Source: Chloroflexota bacterium
GTDB taxonomy: Bacteria; Chloroflexota; Dehalococcoidia; Lucifugimonadales; UBA2985
Direction of reading: 5' to 3'
Assembly: GCA_028877205.1 (NCBI GenBank)
Contig: JAPPHY010000009.1
Coordinates: forward strand, 54,357-118,356
DNA: 64,000 nucleotides
Shown here: in pieces, positions 37,397 to 46,176 of the stretch
Numbering within the stretch: position 1 is the stretch's first letter
How the letters are laid out: each line of letters starts with the position of its first letter
Translations under genes and position numbers: made by a program
Notes under the pieces: generated by a model
Database searches by the model: none
What the model saw: only the letters and a program-made list of their open reading frames with translations
Told to the model about the DNA's origin: nothing

Positions 37397-38473
37397 ATGG
37401 CAAGACAGAGAAGTCAGATAATCATCCGGCCCAGCCAGCGCCGGCAGAGGTCCAAGCTTCAGAGGGAACAGGCAAAGCAGCGCGCGCTATTCGTGGCCGG
37501 CGCTATTGCCATCCTGTTCATCATAGCCATACCGGCATACGGCTACTATGCGAATTTCGTGGCGCCGCCCAGGAGCGTGGTGCTCCAGGTGGACGATACC
37601 AAGTACACCCTCGGATTCCTGACGAAGTACCTGCTGGGCCTGGAGGCGCTGGGAAGCCAGGTCAGCCTGAGCAGCGAGCCATTCCGTCTGATGCAGCAGT
37701 TGCAGCAGGATGAGATTGTCCGAAGCGGCGCTTCACGTATCGGTATAGCCGTGAGCGAAGAAGCCATAGACCAAGAGGTGCGCGACAGGATCATCGGCAG
37801 GTCGCCTGAGCTGGCGGAGGTCCCGCCGGACCAGCTGGACAGGGAGTTCAGCGAGGCGTACCGACAGTACCTTGACACCTCCAACCTGTCTGAGAGCGAG
37901 CACCGCATGTTTGTGGAGGCCTCACTGCTGAGGGCCGAGCTCCGGGAGTACCTGGGGACAAGCCTGCCGGAGTCAGCCAGGCAGGTGAACATGTCATGGA
38001 TAGTCATCTCGTCGAGGGCGGAAGAGGGTGAGGATGCTGCCCTCGCCGCCCAGGAGACTGTCCAGGAGGTAGCGCTCCGACTGGAGCGCGGTGAGGACTT
38101 CGCAACCGTGGCCGAGAACTTCTCAGACGACCGCACCACAGCAGTGAACGGCGGTGAGTACGGATGGCTACCGGAGGGCACGCTTGGCATCCTGGACGAG
38201 ACCATTTTCGCACTGGAAATCGATCAGGTAAGCGAGGCCGTCAGCACGGGTCAATTCACGTATTTCTTCAAGGTCACGGACGTGGAAGAGGACAGGGCAC
38301 TGGAAGAGGACCAGCTTGAGAGACTGCGCAATGCCGAACTCCAGAACTGGATTGCCCAGGAGCGTGGCAACCACCGGATTACCTCATGCTTTGGCGGCGG
38401 CTCCGCCGGCGGTCCCTGCGACTGGCAGTACGACTGGCTGGTCCGGAAGGTGACCGAGGCAACGCTTGAGTAG
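37397..38473 (+). CDS. membrane-anchored parvulin-type peptidyl-prolyl isomerase (SurA/PpiD-like)
   Basis: 358 residues. A basic N-terminus (1-30) and one transmembrane helix (about 31-52, LFVAGAIAILFIIAIPAYGYY) anchor it, so the rest is outside the membrane. A SurA_N-like helical region (about 60-190) precedes a PpiC/parvulin rotamase domain (about 195-310, NMSWIVISS...FATVAENFSDDRTTAVNGGEYGWLPEG). A C-terminal segment with two Cys (CFGGGSAGGPCDW) may form a disulfide. Role: folding of secreted or membrane proteins. It follows rpsR by 77 nt. Confidence 0.85.
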   Translation: MARQRSQIIIRPSQRRQRSKLQREQAKQRALFVAGAIAILFIIAIPAYGYYANFVAPPRSVVLQVDDTKYTLGFLTKYLLGLEALGSQVSLSSEPFRLMQQLQQDEIVRSGASRIGIAVSEEAIDQEVRDRIIGRSPELAEVPPDQLDREFSEAYRQYLDTSNLSESEHRMFVEASLLRAELREYLGTSLPESARQVNMSWIVISSRAEEGEDAALAAQETVQEVALRLERGEDFATVAENFSDDRTTAVNGGEYGWLPEGTLGILDETIFALEIDQVSEAVSTGQFTYFFKVTDVEEDRALEEDQLERLRNAELQNWIAQERGNHRITSCFGGGSAGGPCDWQYDWLVRKVTEATLE

Positions 38474-38481
38474 AGGGCAGC

Positions 38482-39783
38482 GTGCGGTCCCCGGATAGTC
38501 CAATCAACGTGGGCCTATTGGGCCTTGGAGTAGTTGGAGGCGGCGTCCTCAGCGCCCTCAGCCGGAACGGCTCGACGGTTCCTCGTTCCGTTGGCCGCCC
38601 GATCCGGGTCGCCAGGATTCTGGTCAGAGACCCGGACAAACCTCGCGACGTGGAGTTCGACCGGCAGATTCTGACCGCGGACGCAGCCAGCGTCCTCAAG
38701 GACCCATCCATCGACATCGTAGCCGAGGCCATGGGAGGCGAATATCCCGCGCTCGACTACATCCGCACCGCCCTGGAAGCGGGCAAGTCCGTGGTCACCG
38801 CCAACAAGGAGGTGATGGCCAAGCACGGACCGGAACTCCTTGAGCTTGCCGCCCGCAGGGGAGCCCATCTGCTCTTTGAGGCAAGCGTCGGCGGCGGCAT
38901 TCCCATTCTCGGTCCGCTGACCAGGAGCCTCAGGGGCAACGAGATACGCGGCATACGCGCCATCATCAACGGCACGACCAACTACATACTCACCAAGATG
39001 AGCCACGAGGGCACGGAGTTTGCGGACGCCCTGCGCGAAGCCCAGGAGCTGGGCTACGCTGAGGCCGACCCCACGAACGACGTGGAGGGCATAGATGCCG
39101 GATACAAGCTGGCTATCCTGGCCTCCCTGGCCTTCCACACCAGAGTCGCCGCTGAGGACATCCACCTGGAGGGCATTTCGCGCCTCACCGGAAGGGATTT
39201 CCGGTACGCCCGCGAACTGGGCTACGTGATCAAGCTCGTGGCCATCGCCACCGACCGCGACGGCAGCGTGGAAGCACGCGTTCATCCGGCGCTCGTACCG
39301 GAGGACGCCCCTCTGGCCAAGGTGGACGGCGTACTCAACGCCGTGGAGGTGGAGGGTGACTTGGTGGACAGGGTGCTCTTCCACGGGCGGGGCGCCGGCT
39401 CCATGCCCACGGCCAGCGCAATGGTAGGAGACATACTTGAGGTGGCGTGGAGCATGGCCAACGGACTCCCGGCTGCCGGATTCCTCACGCTGGACCGAGA
39501 GGTCAGCCTCTGCCCCATTTCGGACCTGGTAACCCGATACTACATACGGGCGACCGTGCTCGACCGCGCCGGCGTGCTGGCGCAGATGGCTTCGATACTT
39601 GGCAACCTGCAGATAAGCATTGCCTCCGTGATACAGAAGGAGGTGGGCCTCAACGACGGCACGGCTGAGCTGGTCATCACTACCTACCACTCCCGGGAGC
39701 GCGACGTGCAGCAGGCCCTCAGGGAACTGGCAGGCTTGGACGTGGTGAAGGAGATAGGCAACCTCCTGCGGGTGGAGGAGTAG
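38482..39783 (+). CDS. hom: homoserine dehydrogenase
   Basis: Reduces aspartate semialdehyde to homoserine. 433 residues: Rossmann start VGLLGLGVVGGGVLSAL, catalytic core GTTNYILTKM and AEADPTNDVEGIDAGYKLAILASLAF, and a C-terminal ACT domain (about 350-430) for feedback control. The start is GTG 38482, 8 nt after the parvulin stop. It is followed 17 nt later by thrC. Confidence 0.96.
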   Translation: MRSPDSPINVGLLGLGVVGGGVLSALSRNGSTVPRSVGRPIRVARILVRDPDKPRDVEFDRQILTADAASVLKDPSIDIVAEAMGGEYPALDYIRTALEAGKSVVTANKEVMAKHGPELLELAARRGAHLLFEASVGGGIPILGPLTRSLRGNEIRGIRAIINGTTNYILTKMSHEGTEFADALREAQELGYAEADPTNDVEGIDAGYKLAILASLAFHTRVAAEDIHLEGISRLTGRDFRYARELGYVIKLVAIATDRDGSVEARVHPALVPEDAPLAKVDGVLNAVEVEGDLVDRVLFHGRGAGSMPTASAMVGDILEVAWSMANGLPAAGFLTLDREVSLCPISDLVTRYYIRATVLDRAGVLAQMASILGNLQISIASVIQKEVGLNDGTAELVITTYHSRERDVQQALRELAGLDVVKEIGNLLRVEE

Positions 39784-39800
39784 CTCCCGGCGGAGATGGT

Positions 39801-40892
39801 GTGAGCATGCGTCAAGGCGTCCTGGAGAGGTATCGGGAACTGCTGGAGATAACTCCGAACACGCCCATGATCTCCATGGGTGAGGGAAGCACGCCCCTCG
39901 TGCGATCGCGATTCATCGAAAACGAAGTGGGCTGCGCGGAGCTGTACTTCAAGCTGGAGGGCTGCAATCCGTCCGGCTCCTTCAAGGACCGTGGCATGGT
40001 CATGGCCGTGGCAAAGGCCATAGAGGACGGCAGCGCCGCCATAATGTGCGCCTCCACCGGCAACACCAGCGCTTCCGCCGCCGCATACGGCGCGTACTGC
40101 GGCCTCACCACCATCGTGCTGGTGCCCAGCGGCGACGTCGCGGCCGGCAAGATGGCACAGGCCCTTGCGTACCACCCCAGGATACTCGTGGTCAACGGCA
40201 CGTTCGACCAGGCACTGGAGATGGTTCGCACCTTCACTCAGCGGTACCCCGTCACCCTGGTCAACTCCCTCAACCCTCACCGGCTGGAGGGTCAGAAGAC
40301 CGCAGCCTTCGAGATTGTCGACGACCTCGGTGACGCGCCGGACTTCCTCTTCATTCCGGTGGGAAACGCCGGCAACATCACCGCGTACTGGAGGGGCTTC
40401 AGCCAGTACGCCGACCTCGGCAGGGCCGAGACCCTGCCTCGCATGATGGGTTACCAGGCGGAAGGCGCGGCACCCATCGTGCGCGGCGAGCCGATCGCTG
40501 AGCCGAGCACCGTCGCCTCGGCCATTCGCATCGGCAACCCGGCGAGCTGGCAGCAGGCGCTCACAGCCCGCGACCAGTCCGGAGGCGTTATCGACTCCGT
40601 GACAGACGACGAGATCCTCTCAGCCTACCGGATGCTCTCGCGACGCGAGGGTATCTTCGCTGAACCGGCTTCCGCCGCGTCAGTCGCCGGCGTAATCAAG
40701 TTCTCCGGGCAGCTGGATCTGGCGGGCAAGCGTGTGGTATGCGTCATCACGGGCAGCGGCCTGAAGGACCCAGACCTTGCCACCCAGAACATAGACATGT
40801 CCCTGCAGGAGCTTCCGCCCGAGCTCTGGGCAATGGAGAAGGTGCTGGAGGAGGTTGTGCAGGGAACCCTCAGCCTGGGGCCGAAGGCGTGA
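39801..40892 (+). CDS. thrC: threonine synthase
   Basis: Makes threonine from O-phosphohomoserine using PLP. 363 residues with PLP Lys62 in NPSGSFKDRGM, the CASTGNTSASAAAYGAYCG motif and the phosphate-binding PVGNAGNITAYW. GTG 39801 has GGAG 5 nt upstream; ATG 39807 is an alternative. Homoserine kinase (thrB) is not next to it, so it must be elsewhere. Confidence 0.96.
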   Translation: MSMRQGVLERYRELLEITPNTPMISMGEGSTPLVRSRFIENEVGCAELYFKLEGCNPSGSFKDRGMVMAVAKAIEDGSAAIMCASTGNTSASAAAYGAYCGLTTIVLVPSGDVAAGKMAQALAYHPRILVVNGTFDQALEMVRTFTQRYPVTLVNSLNPHRLEGQKTAAFEIVDDLGDAPDFLFIPVGNAGNITAYWRGFSQYADLGRAETLPRMMGYQAEGAAPIVRGEPIAEPSTVASAIRIGNPASWQQALTARDQSGGVIDSVTDDEILSAYRMLSRREGIFAEPASAASVAGVIKFSGQLDLAGKRVVCVITGSGLKDPDLATQNIDMSLQELPPELWAMEKVLEEVVQGTLSLGPKA

Positions 40893-40950
40893 CGTCGAAT
40901 CCCCGCCACTGCCGCCACGGCGGGTCCGGACCACTCGCACAGGAGCAGCG

Positions 40951-41931
40951 TTGGACCTTTCCTTCAGCCTAGAGAGCTTCCGGAGCGTGGACGCGGAGTG
41001 GCAAGACATCCTGGCTTGCAGCGACCACAGCAGCATATTCCTTACGCCATACTGGCAGGGTGCATGGTGGGAGAGCATGGGCGCCGATGGACAGGAACTC
41101 CGTATCGTGAAGTTCACCGACGGCGAGTCCACAGTCGGCATCGCTCCCCTGATGAAGGACGGGGGGCTCATCACGTTCCTGGGCAGCACCGACCTGTGGG
41201 ACATGCACGACTTCATAGTTGTGCGCGGCAGGGAGCATGACTTCTACCGCGGATTCATGGAGTACCTGGAGGGCGAGGAGTGGTCGGAGGTGAGGCTGGA
41301 GTCGGTGCCCGAGGCGTCGCACACGCTCAGCCACCTGCCCACCCTGGCTGCGGAACGCGGGCGACGCGTGGAACAGGTCGAAGAGGACACGCTGATGGGG
41401 GTGTCTCTGCCCGGCACATGGGACGAGTATCTCATGGGGCTGCGCAAGAAGGACCGCCACGAGCTTCGCCGCAAGCTGCGCCGGCTCGGTGAGGCCGTGG
41501 ACTACAGGATATACCGCCTGAGCGATGCCAATGACGTAGCGGACGCTATGGACGACTTCCTGGATCTCATGGGCCAGAGCCGTGAGGAGAAGTCCAGGTT
41601 CCTCACCGACGAGCGGTACACGTTCTTCCGCGACATGTCCCCGCGCATGGCGGAGCTGGGTCTCCTCCACCTCTTCTTCCTGGAGGTGGAGGGCGTCAGG
41701 ACGGCTGCCACTGTGTGTTTCGACTACAACAACGTGTGGTACCTGTACAACAGCGGCCACAACACCGACTACGCCGCGCTGGGCACTAGCTTCCTCCTCA
41801 AGGCCATGTGCATTCAGGACGCCATCGGCGAAGGCAAAGCCTATTTCGACCTCCTCCGCGGAACCGAGCAGTACAAGTACCACCTGGGAGCAACCGGGCG
41901 TGGTCTGTACACCCTGTCCATCCTACGCTAG
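40951..41931 (+). CDS. GNAT-fold acyltransferase of the FemAB/BioF2-like type
   Basis: 326 residues starting at TTG 40951 behind AGGAG. It has the tandem GNAT-like core seen in PF13480 proteins: SSIFLTPYWQGAWWESMG, GIAPLMKDGGLITFLGS, and a C-terminal FLTDERYTFFRDMSPRMAELGLLHLFFLEV with DYNNVWYLYNSGHNTDYAALGTSFLL. These enzymes transfer amino acids or acyl groups onto envelope polysaccharides or peptidoglycan. The neighbouring GT4 and PHP genes support an envelope role. Confidence 0.78.
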   Translation: MDLSFSLESFRSVDAEWQDILACSDHSSIFLTPYWQGAWWESMGADGQELRIVKFTDGESTVGIAPLMKDGGLITFLGSTDLWDMHDFIVVRGREHDFYRGFMEYLEGEEWSEVRLESVPEASHTLSHLPTLAAERGRRVEQVEEDTLMGVSLPGTWDEYLMGLRKKDRHELRRKLRRLGEAVDYRIYRLSDANDVADAMDDFLDLMGQSREEKSRFLTDERYTFFRDMSPRMAELGLLHLFFLEVEGVRTAATVCFDYNNVWYLYNSGHNTDYAALGTSFLLKAMCIQDAIGEGKAYFDLLRGTEQYKYHLGATGRGLYTLSILR

Positions 41932-41990
41932 ACCCCGGCGCCTCACACCCGCGTCCACGACCGCCGCGGTCAGAACCTGGCCAGGCCACG

Positions 41991-43253
41991 ATGACTGAGA
42001 CCGACAGCGCCATCACTCCATCACCGATCCGGCCCGTCGAACGGGTCGCCGTGGTCAGCGTTCACGGCTGCCCGGACGCTCCACTTGGGAGCAAGGACGC
42101 AGGCGGCATGAACGTGTACATTCGCAAGGTCGCAGAGGAGCTGAGCGACCGCGGCGTATTCGTGGACGTGTTCAGCCGCAACCACGACGCGAATGTCCCG
42201 CCCACGGTGCAGCTTGCCGAGCGCGCACGCGTCGTCCACGTCAACGCCGGCGACCCGTCTGACGACAAGGCGGAGCTGTCCCGTAACCTGCCCGCGTTCG
42301 TGGACGCCGTGCTGGACTACACGGGTGACCACGGCCTGATCTACGACATCGTTCACTCACACTACTGGTTGTCAGGCATGGCGACCACCCTCCTGGCGCG
42401 GCGCTGGGGCGTGCCCCACGTGGCTACCTTCCACACCCTGGCGGAGGTCAAGAAGCGGGCACGCGCAGGCGAGGATGAGCCGGAGGAACGCTCCGTGGGC
42501 GAGGTCATGGTCGTCCGGGCCGCCGACGCCATCGTGGCCTTCAGCCGGCACGAGCGCGACGCCTTGGTGCGCTTCTACGACGCCTCCGCAGACAAGGTCG
42601 AGGTCATTCCGTGCGGCGTGGACGTGGACCTATTCAGGCCCGTTGAGCGCGATGAGGCAAGGCAGAAACTGGGCCTCGGAGACGGCGGCGTGGTGCTGTT
42701 CGTGGGAAGGCTGGAGCCGCTCAAGGGAGTCGACATCCTGCTGAGGGCCGTGGCGCAGCTCGAACTCGCGGACACCACCAGAACTCTCATTGTAGGCGGA
42801 GACCTTCAGGCTGATGCGGAGGCGGCAAGGCTGACGGCGCTGTGCGGGGAGCTGGGAATCGCTGAGCGGGTGAGCTTCCTGGGCCGGATGGTTCAGCATG
42901 AGCTTCCGCTATACTACAGCGCGGCCGACGTGTTCGTACTGCCCTCCCACTACGAGAGCTTCGGCCTCGTGGCGCTGGAGTCGATGGCCTGCGGCACCCC
43001 GGTGATCGCCTCGCGCGTCGGTGGGCTGCCCACGATAGTCAAGGATGGGCTGAACGGCTACCTCATCCCCTCGCGCAGCCCGGAACCGTTCGCCGATGGA
43101 CTTGACGTGCTCCTCGGAAACCCTGCAATCCGACAGGCGATGAGTGAAGCGTCCCGCGAGACGGCCGTGTCAATGGGATGGGCGGCGGTGTCAGATAATC
43201 TCCTGAACACATATCAGCGTCTGCTGTCGGAGGCATCCCTGGACGCCTCCTGA
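41991..43253 (+). CDS. glycosyltransferase family 4 (MshA/sucrose-phosphate-synthase-like)
   Basis: 420 residues from ATG 41991. N-terminal Rossmann half with SVHGCPDAPLGSKDAGGMNVYIRKVAEELSDRG, the inositol-phosphate/sugar acceptor region of MshA-like enzymes; C-terminal half with VLFVGRLEPLKGVDILLRA and the E-x7-E nucleotide-sugar motif in HYESFGLVALESMACGTPVIAS. Retaining transferase using NDP-sugars. Acceptor unknown; MshA-like enzymes act on inositol-phosphate, but mycothiol genes are not visible here. Confidence 0.88.
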   Translation: MTETDSAITPSPIRPVERVAVVSVHGCPDAPLGSKDAGGMNVYIRKVAEELSDRGVFVDVFSRNHDANVPPTVQLAERARVVHVNAGDPSDDKAELSRNLPAFVDAVLDYTGDHGLIYDIVHSHYWLSGMATTLLARRWGVPHVATFHTLAEVKKRARAGEDEPEERSVGEVMVVRAADAIVAFSRHERDALVRFYDASADKVEVIPCGVDVDLFRPVERDEARQKLGLGDGGVVLFVGRLEPLKGVDILLRAVAQLELADTTRTLIVGGDLQADAEAARLTALCGELGIAERVSFLGRMVQHELPLYYSAADVFVLPSHYESFGLVALESMACGTPVIASRVGGLPTIVKDGLNGYLIPSRSPEPFADGLDVLLGNPAIRQAMSEASRETAVSMGWAAVSDNLLNTYQRLLSEASLDAS

Positions 43254-43306
43254 CCGCCGGCGCGGAGTGAGACCAAACGCAGCCCGCCACCCACTTGAGC
43301 CACGCG

Positions 43307-44026
43307 ATGCTCGACCTGCACTGCCACATACTGCCCGGGGTTGACGACGGCCCGCCCACGATGGAGCAGGCAATCGAGATGGCTGTGGCAGCATTTCGGG
43401 ACGGCACATGCACCATCGTCGCCGCGCCCCACAGCCGCGACGTCAACGAGCGCTCCTCCATTGCCTGCGTCAGGACCCTAGCGGAGCGACTGAATGAGGA
43501 GCTCCGCGCCCGCTCAATTCCGCTCGACGTGCTGCTGGGCATGGAGAACCACCTGGCGCTCGACACGCCGGAGCAGGTGGACGCCGGCACGTGCTTGCCG
43601 ATCGAGGGCACACGCTGCATACTAATCGAGCTGCCGTTCGAGTTCTACCCCTATCACACCCGCGACACTCTCCGCAGCCTCCGCAACCGCGGCCTGACGC
43701 CGGTAGTGGTGCACCCGGAGCGCAACCTTGCCATTCAGCGAGAGCCGCAGCTTCTCGCAAGCCTCGTGCAAGACGGCGTAGTATCGCAGATAACGGCCGG
43801 CAGCCTGACCGGCGACATGGGCCTCGATGCCCAGCACTCGGCCGAGAAGCTCCTGCGCTTGGGCCTGGCGCACGTGATCGCCTCCGACGGCCACGCCCCG
43901 TCCGGCACAAGGGCGCCGCAGCTCTCGCGCGGCGTGGCCGCGGCGGCCGCTGTCGTTGGAGATGAGGCAGCGCGGAGGATGGTGGACTCGACCCCACGGG
44001 CCATGCTTGAGAGCCGGGTGAAGTAG
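43307..44026 (+). CDS. PHP-type tyrosine phosphatase (CpsB/CapC-like)
   Basis: 239 residues beginning MLDLHCHILPGVDDGPPTMEQAIEM, the metal-binding CpsB opening (HxH and Asp). Later motifs include VAAPHSRD, RGLTPVVVHPERN and HVIASDGHAP. CpsB enzymes use manganese and remove phosphate from tyrosine kinases that control polysaccharide chain length. No Wzc-type kinase is seen here. ATG 43307 is preferred to TTG 43295; neither has a clear SD. Confidence 0.88.
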   Translation: MLDLHCHILPGVDDGPPTMEQAIEMAVAAFRDGTCTIVAAPHSRDVNERSSIACVRTLAERLNEELRARSIPLDVLLGMENHLALDTPEQVDAGTCLPIEGTRCILIELPFEFYPYHTRDTLRSLRNRGLTPVVVHPERNLAIQREPQLLASLVQDGVVSQITAGSLTGDMGLDAQHSAEKLLRLGLAHVIASDGHAPSGTRAPQLSRGVAAAAAVVGDEAARRMVDSTPRAMLESRVK

Positions 44027-44036
44027 CCGGTTAAGC

Positions 44037-44627
44037 TTAGGCGACGCAGAGAAAGCGGGCCACCCTGAGTGCAAGCGTGGGCAGCGGCTCGATCCGGCGC
44101 AGCAGCAGGTAGGCCAGGCCGACGCCCGCTGCGCCAAACAGTGCGCCCCCCAGCACGTCCAGCGGGTAGAACACGCCCGCATAGACGCGCGAGAAGCCGT
44201 AAACGAAGGCCGCAGCGTACATGGCCGCGCCGATGCGCCGGTTGGCCATCCACACGCCTGTCGCCATCGCCACCACCACGGCCACGGGGTTGGCGGGGAA
44301 GGAGGAGTCGGTGGGCGGATAGAACAGCATCTCGATTTCGTAGGAATCGAAGGGGCGATGGCGGAAAAAGACCAGGTTGGACGCCTTGACCATCGCGCTG
44401 GCGAGTCCCACGCCCACGCCGGCCAGCATCACGCCGCGCTGGTGACGTTCGCGCATCTCCCCGTTTCGCCAGGCGAACCAAAGGCCGAGGAGCGTCAGCG
44501 AGCAGACAACGGGTACGAGATAGTCACTGACCACCCAGTGGATGACCCGGTCAAAGGTGGCGGACGTGCCTATCCAGCCGTTTATCCAGAGGAAAACTTG
44601 CGAGTCAACCTGTGATATAGCTTCCAT
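44037..44627 (-). CDS. PAP2-family membrane protein lacking both catalytic histidines
   Basis: 196 residues with about five membrane segments. PAP2 layout is clear: motif 1 KASNLVFFRHRP (81-92) is intact, but motif 2, normally PSGH or PSNH, reads PANP (111-114), and motif 3, normally SR-x5-H-x3-D, reads SRVYAGVFYPLD (146-157) with Phe where the second catalytic His should be. Active PAP2 phosphatases (BcrC, PgpB, LpxE) need both His. It is therefore probably not an active phosphatase and may bind a lipid phosphate instead. It overlaps the end of the upstream membrane gene by 46 nt. Confidence 0.78.
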   Translation of the reverse strand: MEAISQVDSQVFLWINGWIGTSATFDRVIHWVVSDYLVPVVCSLTLLGLWFAWRNGEMRERHQRGVMLAGVGVGLASAMVKASNLVFFRHRPFDSYEIEMLFYPPTDSSFPANPVAVVVAMATGVWMANRRIGAAMYAAAFVYGFSRVYAGVFYPLDVLGGALFGAAGVGLAYLLLRRIEPLPTLALRVARFLCVA

Positions 44628-45016
44628 ACCATGCTCAGGTTACGCGTCAGCGCATGCATATAGGTGGTCTCCTTCAAGGCGGGGAGGCCGTCCGAAGTGT
44701 CTACGGAGGTCTTTCTTCCGACGTTGGTAAGAGAGGTGAAAAGGAAGGTAAAGAGAAGGGCAAGAAAGATGCCAAGCATGAAGAGGTAGAACTGGGCCGC
44801 CCCGGCAATGCCGCCGCCCGTATCCGGCAGGTTCCGGCCCCCCTCCCAGAAGAACCAGGTAAGCGCGCCCCCCACGAGCAGTAGACCAACCGCAGTGGAA
44901 AACCGCCTGTCGCCGGCGATGAGCATGCCCTTCAGGCCGCCAAAGGCGGCGGCCAACTGCAACACCCCGCAGCAACCCACGAACACAAGAAGCAGGTATT
45001 CCTGTCCCAGGTTCAT
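44582..45016 (-). CDS. hypothetical membrane protein
   Basis: 144 residues from ATG 45016 (MNLGQEYLLLVFVGCCGVLQLAAAFGGLKGML). Three hydrophobic segments (about 7-27, 38-56, 66-92) are followed by a polar C-terminus with a charged helix (ALTRNLSMVWKLYHRLTRKF). I do not recognise the family. The 46-nt overlap with the degenerate PAP2 gene suggests coupled translation and perhaps a complex. Confidence 0.65.
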   Translation of the reverse strand: MNLGQEYLLLVFVGCCGVLQLAAAFGGLKGMLIAGDRRFSTAVGLLLVGGALTWFFWEGGRNLPDTGGGIAGAAQFYLFMLGIFLALLFTFLFTSLTNVGRKTSVDTSDGLPALKETTYMHALTRNLSMVWKLYHRLTRKFSSG

Positions 45017-45063
45017 CGTCAAAGACCCCGGCTTAAAGCTACGACCATTGCGTATCGGCCAAG

Positions 45064-45092
45064 ACGATACACCATTGGGCCGCATAGGTCAA
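45064..45092 (-). promoter_or_regulatory. promoter of the 45016-44037 pair
   Basis: Minus strand TTGACC (45087-45092), 17-nt spacer, TATCGT (45064-45069), about 50 nt before ATG 45016. Confidence 0.45.
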
Positions 45093-45155
45093 CCGTAGCT
45101 GAAGCCAATTGCGGCAGCTTTCGCAGGTATCCGTCTGAAACGCGCCCCGCGGCGC

Positions 45156-46091
45156 CTACGAAGCGGCCTTCGCCGTCGCGCCGACGGGGGAGCACCAGTG
45201 GAGGTAGCGGGGTACCTTGCCGCGGATGACGTCAAAGTACAGGTTCTGCATTTGACGTGTGACGGGGCCCATGCTCCCGTCCCCGATCATGATATTGTCG
45301 ATGGAGCCTACGGGCGTGAGGTGGGCCGCCGTGCCCGTGAGGAAGCACTCGTCCATGTTGTACAGCTCGCTCCGGCGGATGCCGCGCTCCACAGTCTCCA
45401 GGCCCAGCTCGTTGGCGGCAATCTGGATAACCGCGTCCCTGGTGATGCCGGACAGGATGTTGCTCGAGAGGGCGGGTGTCACAAGCTTACCGTCCAGCAC
45501 CGTGAAGATGTTCTCTCCGGTGCCCTCGGAGACGAATCCGTCTTGCGTTAGGAGTATTGCCTCGTCGAAGCCCGCCAGCGTTGCCTCGGTCTTGGCCAGG
45601 ATGCTGTTCACGTACAGCCCGCCGATCTTGGTCCGCGGCGGTATCATCGTGTCCTCCATGCGGCGCCACGACGAGGTGCAGCACTGCGCCGCGCCCTCCG
45701 GGTCCAGGTAGGCCCCGAACGGGATGGTCAGGACGCACAGCGAGTCCGACAGATCCTGCAGCTTCAGGACGGCAATCCGCTCCTCGCCCTTGAAGGCGAG
45801 CGGACGAATGTATATGTCCTGCTGATAACCGCACCTCTCCACCAGCTCAAGTATGATGGCGCACAGATCATCCGCCGAGTACGGAATGGCGATGCGCATT
45901 ATCTTGCAGCCCTGCAGGAGTCTCTCGCAGTGCTCCCTGAGGCGGAACACGTACAATTTCCCCTGTTCCTCGTTCCAGTTGCCGCGTATGCCTTCGAATA
46001 CGGACGTGCCGTAGTGGAGTGCGTGGGTCATCACACCCACCTTGGCCTGGTCCAGGGGCATAAACTCACCGTTCATGAAGGCGTAGGTCAT
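45156..46091 (-). CDS. ilvE: branched-chain amino acid aminotransferase
   Basis: Interconverts branched-chain amino acids and 2-oxo acids with PLP. 311 residues: MTYAFMNGEFMPLDQAKVGVMTHALHYGTSVFEGIR is the fold-type IV start, the Schiff-base Lys is K155 in TKIGGLYVNS, then GFVSEGTGENIF and TPALSSNILSGITRDAVI. The start ATG 46091 has AGGAG 9 nt upstream. It lies 85 nt after thiO on the same strand, so co-transcription with the thi genes is possible but not required. Confidence 0.95.
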   Translation of the reverse strand: MTYAFMNGEFMPLDQAKVGVMTHALHYGTSVFEGIRGNWNEEQGKLYVFRLREHCERLLQGCKIMRIAIPYSADDLCAIILELVERCGYQQDIYIRPLAFKGEERIAVLKLQDLSDSLCVLTIPFGAYLDPEGAAQCCTSSWRRMEDTMIPPRTKIGGLYVNSILAKTEATLAGFDEAILLTQDGFVSEGTGENIFTVLDGKLVTPALSSNILSGITRDAVIQIAANELGLETVERGIRRSELYNMDECFLTGTAAHLTPVGSIDNIMIGDGSMGPVTRQMQNLYFDVIRGKVPRYLHWCSPVGATAKAAS

Positions 46092-46176
46092 TCTCAGGCT
46101 CCTCTTGCCAAATGCTGGACGAATTATAAGCGCGGGCAGAATCCAAGACAATCCCCGCGCCCGGCGGCGCGCTCGC

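Noticed and set aside
38482-40892. Complete threonine operon
   Set aside because: hom and thrC are present, but the next gene is a FemAB-like acyltransferase, not homoserine kinase, so no thrB is claimed here.
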